From the NCBI RefSeq assembly GCF_029784155.1, contig NC_073692.1, positions 318,513,641 to 318,577,640 on the forward strand: a DNA stretch of 64,000 nucleotides, given 5' to 3'. Below, one piece after another: positions 11,347 to 20,670 of this stretch; position 1 is the stretch's first letter; every line of letters starts with the position of its first letter. The DNA is from Uranotaenia lowii. Taxonomy: Eukaryota; Arthropoda; Insecta; Diptera; Culicidae. The notes beneath the pieces were generated by a model, which did no database searches, was not told where the DNA came from, and saw nothing but the letters and a program-made list of their open reading frames with translations. Both the position numbers and the translations under genes were made by a program.

Positions 11347-13130
11347 AAGATCAGTATAAAGCCGATTAATAACTTTGTTAATAGGTTTTTTTACGTGGAG
11401 GCTCTAAGAACACTATCCCGATACTTATTAAAGTTCTTATAGGTGTGAAGATGTGGATTGATTGGATAAAAAGATAAGTACCTTAAAAACTGTTCTCCTT
11501 CATGATGTTAGATATATCCATTGAAAATACAGAGCAATTTGAATAAAGTCCTTAAAAGCTTATATAGAGAACTTTGAAATTCGAATAATTTACGCTTGTT
11601 CTTATGTTAGCAAAATTGTGGCATTAGAATTTTTTGTCTAGATAGTCCAACTCAACATATGTTCAAGCTAATTTTTTTAAATTGAAGCTGTTAAAAAGTT
11701 TTTTTGCGCCTTTGAAACAATACCAATAATAAAATCGGAAGAGTATGAAATTTTAATACGTTTCAGCAGTTTACTTAAAGAAAAATAATGTATGATTAAA
11801 GCTTATTTATTGTAGAAATGGGGCACTTTCTTCTGCTGATAGCTCATTTATTCAAAATCAGACATTCAAAACTTCGACAGCATTTTTCTGCCTGCAAAAA
11901 GTTTTATACGATCTTTTTTTTTTCAAATTTTTTAATTGACATTTTTTTGAGATATTTACGATGCAAGAGTTTCCTTCAAAATCCATCATTTTAAGATTGA
12001 TAGCAGACAAAACTGTTGATAAGTGGAAAAGAATGCAAACACTGTCAGAAATATCCACGAAGTTCAAATCAAGCATAAGAGTGAAGCACAAGATCGGCAA
12101 CTACGGTTAAAGGTCATCAGGGAAGTCAAGTCTCATATTAGAATGTTTAATTTTGAGTATACGAAAAACATTGTATAGATCGCTAAAATGTCCAAAAACT
12201 TTTTCTCCGATAAGCGGCAATACTTTCAGCCTAGTTATGAGTAATTTAAATATAACCTCAAACAACAAGTTTTTGCTAGCTACAGAGTTCATAAGCTGTA
12301 AAACTAGCACCGAGACGAAGAGACAGATGATTTCTGATGGTCGACAAAACTTATGGAAAGTCCTATTTCAAACTAATTCCAGCGTTTGAATACTATAATA
12401 AGTCTGTTTGTGGCAAGGCCCCTCACATATTAAAGTATGTGTTTGTTAGTTGTTTTGTATATGTTTACGCTGTTTTTGGAAGCCTAAAAAGAGTAATCTC
12501 ATATGTACCCTTTGAAACCTATGATATATACTAACCGATTATTCTTGAAGTTCAATCTCATAAGCGTTTTTTTCGTTATTGTCTGATTTTGTCAGCAGAA
12601 ATCCAATTAAAGACGCTTTAAAGTAGCTCAAAAATAATCTAGTTTTGTTAATTTCGGAACAGTTGTATCCATTAAATTTCCCTCAGTTTCTTTTAAAAGT
12701 GAAGTATTGGACCAAAAAGTAGTAGAAATTGAAGGAGGAGGATGCCAGCCACCTAAAATACAGATTAGACGAAGTAAGGTTGAAAAGTTGATAAAATGGA
12801 AGCTAAGTTTGAAAAACTGATCAATATCATGACTGAAAAAAGGGTGGGCCGGCCGATGGGAGATACCAAGAATAAAGTATAATGTTTTTTTACCGAAATT
12901 GATAAAAAAAAAATTCAAATTTTTTAATGAATAATCATAAAATTACCTTTATTTCCTTCTTTGGAAGTATTTCGATCAAACTAAAAATTTTTGAGATACA
13001 CGCATTCGTAACTTTCCCATTTTTAAATGAACTTAGCTTTATTTAAATCCAATCAAAATATTCCAGCAATATTCACCGATGACATGCATATGTTACAATA
13101 ATCATTCTAATGATGCAGATAGGATTTCTC
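11347..13130. other. Unassigned AT-rich stretch
   Basis: Short open frames occur on both strands at 12107-12534. They overlap each other and match no recognised family. No TIR, tail or tRNA-like head was found. Confidence 0.4.
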
Positions 13131-14230
13131 TAGCATAAGTTTTCGGAATCAGGCTCAAGAATCAAGTTTCGGGATAAGGATGAGAAACCAGCATTCGGAA
13201 TAAAGATATGAAGCAGGATTAAGATTCTGGATCAGACATCAGGATTAGGGCTTGTGATATAGCTCAGTTGGCAAGTCTGTTGTCTCCTGAGCCGATGTCC
13301 GCGAGTTCGAGCCCAAGAGTAAACATCGAACACAGTTGTACCGGATAAGGTTTTCAATAACAATCCGCCAACTGTAACGTTGATAAAGTCGCGAATGCCA
13401 TAAAGATGGTAAAACGACTATAATCGAAACAAAAAAAAAGACATCAGGATCAGATACGGAATCAGGATGTGGCAAAAGAATCCGGGTTTACGATCTATAA
13501 ATGTTCGAATCAGGATTCAGATCATGAGCTGAGATCATGTCAAGAGCAAAATATACGCAATCAGGATTCAGGATCTAAACAACGCTTCAAATTAGAATCC
13601 GAAATTATAAAGCAGAATTAGGAACAGCGATCATGGTTCAAAATCAAGTTTTGGACCCAGAATTCGAGATTATTCAAGATTAGTATCAAGAATCTTGAGA
13701 TCATAATTTATAAGCAATTAAGATCCAGGAACTGAGGATGAGGAATGAAGATCAGAACCATGGAGCCAAAACGTGGGGTCAGGCAAAGGATCAGGATCCA
13801 GGATTAGGATTAAGGATCAGCCACCGAGATCAGAAGGTGGGGTCAAGATCAGTATTCAATATCTTAATCATAAAGCAGGATCAGAGATCAAGACAAAGAT
13901 CCAGGACAAAGAATCCAGTAGTGTCATAGATCCAGGATAACAACCGAGAAAAAAAAATACAGATCAAGATCAGTATCCAAGACCTAAATATTTGCGTCTG
14001 AATATAGGATCTAGTTTCCAGGATCTAGATTGAAGCACTAGGATGAAGATGAGAATCAGGATCTGGGGTTTTCCAATATCATCATACAGGAACTCGGAAT
14101 GGGATTTAACATCGAAACACAATCAAAATAAAATATCATGTGTAAATAAGGAGCTATAATTTTAGTTCCAAGATCCAGGTTCAATATCGTTTATCAGAAT
14201 TGAAGGTATGAAGAAGGATGTGGTTTAATC
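13131..14230. repeat. Degenerate GGATCA/CAGGATT repeat field
   Basis: Words such as CAGGATTAGG, ATCAGGATTC and GGATCAGGATC recur with variable spacing across about 1.1 kb, in one orientation. No clean period remains. It looks like a decayed short-unit satellite. A SINE sits within it at 13251-13439. Confidence 0.65.
13251..13439 (+). mobile_element. tRNA-derived SINE, family A, copy 1
   Basis: Box A-like TATAGCTCAGTTGGC at 13257 and box B-like GCGAGTTCGAGCCC about 40 bases downstream form a Pol III internal promoter. A unique body follows (ACAGTTGTACCGGATAAGG, then CCAACTGTAACGTTGATAAA) and the copy ends in ATCGAAAC plus A9. Flanks share AGACATCAGGAT on both sides (13234-13245 and 13439-13450), a possible target duplication, although the surrounding repeat field contains similar words. 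Body homology to 55822-55983 and head homology to 58026-58097 establish a family. Confidence 0.8.
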
Positions 14231-16087
14231 AAGTCCCTAATAAGTCTTCCTTACCAGAATTTCTGAAATAGGGCTTGGTTTAAATAGTTTCGTAATAACA
14301 ATCTCAACAGATTTGTGATAGTTATCTATCATCATTAGTAAGAGTGATTTCATTATTTTGTGCGTTTGAAAAATTAATTTAACAACATTTTTGGGTTTCT
14401 TTATTATCTGACGTGTTTGCCCAGGGGTCTCAAGATTATCCCTAAAATTGAAATCTTCGTTCATTTTAAGGACTTGAAAACACATATATCTTTTCTGATT
14501 TAAAAATTAAGTCCATTTCGCTGTAAATACTCTATAGCACAATAATTGCATTTTTTCCTACGTTGTTAAAAGAGTGCGCTGTTTGCATATGTGGGTGCAT
14601 TATTTTTTCATAACTCTTAAAGGAGTTGTTGACTTTCTTTGATGTTTTAGATAAAAGTTGCATCATAAATAAGGCTATTCAATGGTATTTTTTGCAGAAT
14701 ATCCGGTGATGCAAACTGTACCTTGAGATATCATCCTAAAGGTCATTACTAAAAAAATTTGAATCATTTTATTTGAAAAACCGATAAAATTAAAATCCGT
14801 TTTCGATTGCCATTATTTGATTTCCGTTGAAAAACAACAGGGTTATATACTGCCACTTTTCGCAAGACTGGCCCATATGCATTTTTGTCAAAGTCAAACA
14901 TAACAAATTCCGTAATTTTCACATGCTAAGTTTAGCCTAATGGGCAAATTCCACCATACTGTTTTACTTTCGTATGAGACATATTGAATTGTTCGTTGTA
15001 AAACATGGAAAATTGTCAGCTACAAAGCCAATTTTTTGGGTTTTTGTTACGATGTTACTTGCTGCTTGAACTTTCATAAAATCTATGAACCAAAATACGC
15101 GTACCTGGTAGCACACGCGTTAGTCATATTGTATTGATTTTTCTCATTAAATATTTGCAGCCAAGATTTGTTTCTGATACAGCATTAATTTAATGTGTAG
15201 GTATTTATAGTCTTTCTAAAAAGATAATCGACCAAAAAACTTTCCAAAAGATGAAGGTACAGGTTGTTTTATTCATGGAACGTTGTTATTCATTTCATTT
15301 TATACCTACTCAATTCTTACTATAAACTTACGTTATCTTTATTTAAATATGTCATAAACATAATTTCAAACTTATTTTCATCAGTAAACAACCAGTAAAG
15401 TGAATAATACAGCGCAGGTAGAGAGAATCCAATTATCAATTGACAAAAGAAAAGCCAAATATGGGACAGCTTCGGGTACATTTAATTTCCTCTGTCTCAA
15501 AAACTTCCAAAGCACAAAAAAAATTGAACCAAATTCCACAACTATTATCTTAATATCTGTGAAGAAAGAAATTGAAAAGGAAAAGTTTCAACCGATAAAT
15601 CCACGAAAGTTTATAAAAATCTTTAAAGCCGTTTTTCTCGGTTTTTTGTTTTTGCATATGGGACAGACTTGCCGGCAGCGGCAGTATAGCTTTGAAAGAA
15701 GGTTTTATATTATTTTCAAAAACAATTCAAACGAATCTTACTCGAGAGATGCAAATTGAGAAACCAGAAAAAAATCATGTGATTTAAACACGTAGAAATG
15801 AATAAAATTTAAAATTTGGGGAAAGATTATAAAAAAAATCGAAAAATGCTCTTTTGCTTAAGTGTAAGAATACCGATAAATAGCATGACCAAACAAAATG
15901 TTCATCTCAAAAGGAGAAATTCCAAATTAAATTTTGATGAATGACTAAAATGATTCAAGAGTAAAAATTTCGACTTAGAACCTTGAAATCTTATTACAGG
16001 TCGATAACTCAACAACAATTTTTCAAAAAATTTCAATATTGTTAATAGAAATTAAGTCACAAATATAGAATTCCAACAAGATTAGAC
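14231..16087. other. Unassigned AT-rich stretch
   Basis: The longest frame is 119 codons (15400-15759, plus), lysine- and phenylalanine-rich and without a recognisable domain. I regard it as chance. No transposon ends were seen. Confidence 0.4.
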
Positions 16088-16567
16088 TAAGCTTGCCAAA
16101 TCGCCCAAATTTTGCCCGAAATTTAGCACTTTATTTGCAAACTCAAACGAGAATTTAACCCTTCGTTTCATAAAGTAACAAATTTGCAACAATTAATGTT
16201 TGAAAAAGTGAAAAATCGTATTTTATTTTTATTTTTATTCTATTTATTATCTATTTATTTATTATTATTTATTTTTATTATGATTTTTAACAAAAAATAA
16301 AAAATCATGAAATGTAGGGTTAAATTAAGGTACATATTCAAATTATGTAATTTGCGCCTTTATTTTTTAATAAAAATTTTACAAAAGTTATGTGAAATTT
16401 TTTTTCAAAACTAAAAAAAATACTTAAAATTGACTAATATTTTTCAAGAGTAAGTAAAGTGTTTTTCCTCATGACATTTATTGAAAAATTTTGAAACTGG
16501 TGGATATTTAAGAAAATATCCCGGATTTGCACGGCCCATATACTTGGGGAAAAATATCTGGAAAGCA
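16088..16567. mobile_element. MITE family A, degraded copy 2
   Basis: The left end TAAGCTTGCCAAATCGCCC and a right end with CCCGGATTTGCACGGCCC, then AAAATATCTGG, match the layout of family A at 10670-11061. The body is interrupted by the complete family B MITE at 16158-16320. Confidence 0.5.
16158..16320. mobile_element. MITE family B, copy 1 (TA-flanked, nested)
   Basis: Starts ACCCTTCGTTTCATAAAG and ends in ATCATGAAATGTAGGGT, an inverted repeat of about 15 bases with mismatches. TA is present on both sides (16156-16157 and 16321-16322). A second copy at 51905-52060 matches over the entire length, including AATTTGCAACAATTAATGT. The 163-bp element is non-coding and inserted into a family A MITE. 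Confidence 0.82.
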
Positions 16568-18569
16568 AAGGCTAGACTAATTCCGGATTTTGTGGTTCAA
16601 AATTCGCTTATAGTCATTAAAATTCGAAGTCTGCGATAAGAATTCATGATCATCATCATCAATCATCATGAAAAAAAAATTTGATTCCAATCTCTTTTTT
16701 GCCTTACGAAACTCAACCTTTTGGAATATCGTTTTCAAATTCGGAATACAGACTTCGCACTAAGGTTCAAAAAACAGTATTCGGATTCGAGATCAAAACA
16801 AAAAATTCAAATTCAGCTCAAAGTTAAGTTTTATAATCAAGATTAAAATATCTTATTTATCAATATGATAATTTTACGCTTAAATTGGCCGCTTCTAGGA
16901 CTTATTTTTGAAAGTTAGAATTTAAAATAAGCTGACCCGGCAAACTTTGTTAAGCCTGTAATTTTTGTGTATTTTTTTATATTTTAGCATTGTTCCTTAG
17001 TCAGCCTTCCTTTTAAGTATATGAAAGCTAGTCGATTCCTTTGTATCAGAAAAAAAAAATCCAGAATCATGGTTTGTTATTCGAATTTCATTATTTTAAG
17101 TTCATTCAAAAAACCGCTAATGGAATGGAATATATCATACATAAAATTATATTCAAAATCGGCAGTTTGTGACACAAAAACGCTCATAGGATTTGCTCAA
17201 ATAAGTTCGCTAACTTTTGTTTAGCGAACTTATTTTCTTGTTGAGGTAGCGTATAGTAAAATTCTGCTAATGATCAGTTCCGGGAACTTAAGAACGCTTA
17301 ATCTATCAAGTTTCAATTTAGTTTAGTCATCATTCCTATTCAAAAACTCCTATCTGATAAAGTATTTTATAAATGTTGAAGATTGATTTCAACAGAAAAT
17401 GGATCTTTTTTGCTGGAGTCGTCATAAATAGAGTTGTATTTTCGATTTGTGTTAACCTCTGTATTTAAAAACATTACAGTTTTCTTTAAACATGGTCGTC
17501 AGAATAGAAAAATTAAAAAATGGACCCGGAACATTTAAAGAATAATGAATATTAAATTAATTTTTATTTTTTTTAATTACTTCAAATGTCTTTTTTTCGG
17601 TCTTTGCACTAAATTCACTTATTGAATCTTATTGTGAATTTACAGAGCTGAGTTTGACAAATATTTAACGATTCAGAAAAAGTTACTATTCATTTCATTT
17701 TACAGCAACACTTTTCTAATCAATATAATGTTTGAAAATGTCTTCGAAATTTGTGTCATCATTTTTTTTTCAATTTTCAGTAAGGGATTGGCAAACTGCA
17801 CTAAGAATTAAAGAATTTAAAAAAAAAAGAATTTAAACATTCTTGTATTTAGATTATTTTTCTCTTAACAGGCAAACCCTGAATGAAAGCAAATCTATAT
17901 ACTCAAAATTCACTAAAAATTCAAAATATTCACAATTTACTTAAATTTATAGTTTATGATCGTAGGATAAGAAACTGTAATCCAGACAGGTAAATTTAAT
18001 TCTAAATTTTATTGTTAATTTGAATCAATATTCTAAATTTGGCTTAATGAATCTGGATTCTCAGTTATATTAAAACGTTAATTTAAAGCTGGATTTTCTT
18101 TGATCTTGATTTAATTTTTTTTTTTGTCGAACTTAAGTGTTTATATTCTTTAATTAACTTATGCTTGACAGATTGTTATTTTTTAGATCGAATTTTTTTT
18201 TGTATTTTTGTGTATTGCTCCAGATTTTTCTCTATACTTAAATGTTCGAAATTTTAGGTGGCATGCTTTTTACTAAAAATTTAATTTTTAAATTCTTTCA
18301 AGTTTTTAGTACTTGATGACATTATTGATAACGATCATTTTTTCTGACTTTTGAAACTGAGAGTTGGATCTTATATCAAGATAAAGTCCAATGTAGCTAA
18401 AATTTTCAAAAGTTCCGATTTACCACTGAGCATGAAAGGTAGTGAGGATTTTCCAATGTTTCCTGATCCTCTAATCCGTTTTTATGATAATGATTCAATT
18501 TACTTGGAATCACAAAATTAATAACCTTCAATTCTCAAACTAACTGGATAAAATCAACAAAAAAAAAAT
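16568..18569. other. Unassigned AT-rich stretch with a Helitron-like end
   Basis: At 16932-16950 AAGCTGACCCGGCAAACTTT resembles, in reverse complement, the 3' terminus of Helitron-like repeats (compare CCGGGTCAGCTAG at 23.27 kb). The remainder has no recognisable feature. A 67-codon frame at 17021-17224 is probably chance. Confidence 0.4.
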
Positions 18570-18580
18570 AAAGTGATCTT

Positions 18581-18616
18581 TTTTTTTTTTTTTTTTGTTT
18601 TAATTAAACGTTTATT
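18581..18616 (-). terminator. Polyadenylation signal and poly(A) tail of the retroposon
   Basis: AATAAA (minus strand, 18616-18611) is followed about 14 bases on by an uninterrupted A-run that merges into the target duplication. Confidence 0.75.
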
Positions 18617-19973
18617 AGGCCTTTAACTTATAAAAGTAATTATGTGCCGAGGGTCATTTTTAATTAAACAATTTGGAAAGTGGTAAAGGAGGAAATAGGA
18701 TGTGGAAGGATATGAGGGAAAGGGGTTATTTGGGTGTCTCTGGTGGTCGCACCTGCTGCATGCTACGTGTCACGATTGATCGAGAAGATGTGTTTTTTTG
18801 AACCATATCTTCACCGACAACTTCTCCTGTCGAAGTTGGTGGAAGAGAGGTTGGAAGGGGGGTCCGTTTTCGAGGCGGGGAATCTGCATCCAAACTGATT
18901 CTATCAGTTTGGAAAGATTGTGGTGTTGCTGGAGTGTGCGTTCTTTTCTGGTTCAAGCTCGTCTGTTGGTTTGGTGCTTCTTTTTGTTGGAGTTGCTGCT
19001 GTTGTATTGTGTTCTGGGTAGTCTGTTGGTTCTGGCTGGTTTTTACTACATTCGCGTAGCTGGTGGAGTTGCTGCTCGTGTGTACTATTCTTCGGGCTTC
19101 GTTGATTGGGATGTTTTTATCGGTGCTGAGTTTGAGTGCTGCTGATTCTGCTGTCCAAATGGGGCACTTTCTGTCCAAGGGGGAATGACCTGGCGTTTTA
19201 CAATTTCCACAAAAGGGTTCGACACGGCAGTTAGTACTTTCGTGAGTTTGGGAACAAATTTTGCACGCCAACTGATTCTTGCAACGGCTTTTAGGGTGAC
19301 CGTACTGCAAGCATTGTCGGCATAACAGAGGCTGCGAGTAATAAATGCGCGTGCGAACTCGAAGGAGACCGAAATTTATAAATTCCGGAATGATGGTGCT
19401 ATTGATTGTAAGAATCAATGTTGATGTACCTATGATTCCTGCTGGGGTTTTTTTCGTTATGCGGCGGACATCGATAATTTTTTGAGGCGCTAGTTCTTCC
19501 AACAAAAGTTTGTCATCCATCCCATCAACTTCTCGACAGGTGACCACTAATTTCCGCTGGTTTAAATTAGGATGTCGACCTATGACAATCGGTGTACCAT
19601 CCAGTAGAGTTGATAATGTTGTCAGCTTTCTTCCTTGGTCCTTGTTCCTTATCTTGAGCACGTACCATTTTCGAGCTTTTTCGTAAAATGCTCCCTCAAT
19701 TTTACCCGCGAAGTTCTCGATGGAACGTCCAATCAAGAACGGGTTTTTTGGTAATTCTTTAGCTTTAGCACCTTGAAGCGTTAAATAATATAAACGACCG
19801 TGCAAATTTTGGGCATCCATCCATTCCGGAATGGTCCGGTTTGGATGGTCACCCGGTGATGGGCTCATCACCGCGCGCTACACAACACTTTATCGATAAA
19901 AAAATTCGCTGCCTTTTGATCGATGATCGAGAGTAGAACACATCCGACACCGACGAAGGCTAAGAGGGAACTG
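18583..19973 (-). mobile_element. ORF1-only LINE-derived retroposon (half-LINE), full length
   Basis: The element has a defined 5' end (CAGTTCCCTCTTAGCC on the minus strand), an intact gag-like ORF, a short 3' UTR with AATAAA and a poly(A) tail (plus-strand T-run to 18596). It is flanked by a perfect 13-bp direct repeat AAAGTGATCTTTT at 18570-18582 and 19974-19986. These are signatures of target-primed reverse transcription. No endonuclease or reverse transcriptase is present, so it must borrow ORF2 from another LINE. Intact ORF, sharp ends and perfect TSD imply a recent insertion. The 5' CAGT start is like that of I-clade LINEs. Confidence 0.88.
18726..19871 (-). CDS. Gag-like ORF1 protein of an I-clade-like LINE, 381 aa, intact
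   Basis: The protein is the nucleic-acid-binding ORF1p of a non-LTR retrotransposon, expected to coat element RNA. Residues 20-180 form an N-terminal region with an RRM-like pattern of alternating hydrophobic strands (YYLTLQGA, WYVLKIRNK, LVVTCREVDG). Three zinc knuckles follow: C184-C187-H192-C197, C203-C206-H210-C215 and C221-C224-H229-C236. The first fits CX2CX4HX4C. The others have CX2CX3HX4C and CX2CX4HX6C spacing, as in I and related clades. Residues 279-310 are Gln-rich and the C-terminus is Pro/Ser/Thr-rich and basic. The frame has two adjacent ATG codons at the start. It has no stop or frameshift, and is by far the longest clean frame in the window. ORF2 is absent downstream. Exact clade (I, Loner or similar) is inferred from the knuckle pattern. 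Confidence 0.9.
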   Translation of the reverse strand: MMSPSPGDHPNRTIPEWMDAQNLHGRLYYLTLQGAKAKELPKNPFLIGRSIENFAGKIEGAFYEKARKWYVLKIRNKDQGRKLTTLSTLLDGTPIVIGRHPNLNQRKLVVTCREVDGMDDKLLLEELAPQKIIDVRRITKKTPAGIIGTSTLILTINSTIIPEFINFGLLRVRTRIYYSQPLLCRQCLQYGHPKSRCKNQLACKICSQTHESTNCRVEPFCGNCKTPGHSPLDRKCPIWTAESAALKLSTDKNIPINEARRIVHTSSNSTSYANVVKTSQNQQTTQNTIQQQQLQQKEAPNQQTSLNQKRTHTPATPQSFQTDRISLDADSPPRKRTPLPTSLPPTSTGEVVGEDMVQKNTSSRSIVTRSMQQVRPPETPK

Positions 19974-19975
19974 AA
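19941..19975 (-). promoter_or_regulatory. Internal Inr + DPE promoter of the ORF1-only retroposon
   Basis: At the 5' end of the element the minus strand reads TCAGTT, a perfect arthropod initiator (TCAKTY) with its A at the second base of the element. GGATG, matching the downstream promoter element RGWYV, lies at +28 to +32 relative to that A, the standard position. TATA-less internal promoters of this kind are used by I, Jockey and related LINEs and let the full element be retranscribed. This is a motif-based prediction. Confidence 0.6.
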
Positions 19976-19986
19976 AGTGATCTTTT

Positions 19987-20670
19987 ACCAGTTATATGAC
20001 TTTCTATTGGTGTTACCAAAACTCATCAAAAATAATTTGATAATGAAATGTTTCAATTCAATCTCATTAAGTTGTTTTGAGTCTATTGGAAATTTTACAG
20101 CCATATTGCTTGAGTTGCTAAAAGAATATGACATTTCAAAAAAATTAACGGTGAACGAACAAACATCTAAAAAAAATCTTAGAATTGCCTTGATTCTGAT
20201 GCAAAAAAATTACAAACTTTGTCAATATTCTTCGTACAGGCTTTGCTATGCTTCGTAGTTGTGGAACCCCATAGGGAAAATCACATCCAAGTATCCATTT
20301 TACTGGTGCCACGTGAAAAGTACACTTGCAACGAAAATGGGCACCAAAACTTCCTATAGAGAGATGGATGCACATCAGTAAGCCTTGATTGCCTTTGGCG
20401 CCTTCCTACTCTGGGTGATTCGAATGAAGAAAAAAAAATGGAAAATGGATGCCATGACTTTTATTTGATACGAATAAAAACTAAACATTAATTTTCAAAT
20501 TTCACAAAAACATTTTTGAAATTATCTCTCCGTTGTGTTATTCTTCGCGTGAAGACGAACACAACAAAAAAATCGCATGCAAATCGGATGATCCAGTGAA
20601 GAGTTTTGCGTGTTCGTACATTTCTGTATGGTCTATCTCTCTCCCTGTTTTATATATATAGATAACATCA
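19987..20670. other. Unassigned spacer with one arm of an inverted repeat
   Basis: AATGGATGCCATGACTTT at about 20445 is inverted at about 20862-20880 inside the Helitron-like element. No gene was recognised; short frames here show no family features. Confidence 0.4.

Noticed and set aside
11078..11369. Open frames of 93 and 62 codons with SNHIKSYQII repeats
   Set aside because: They are produced by the 10-bp tandem repeat CAAATCATAT, which reads open in several frames.
18798..19145. 115-codon plus-strand frame
   Set aside because: It lies antisense to the intact ORF1 gene of the retroposon.
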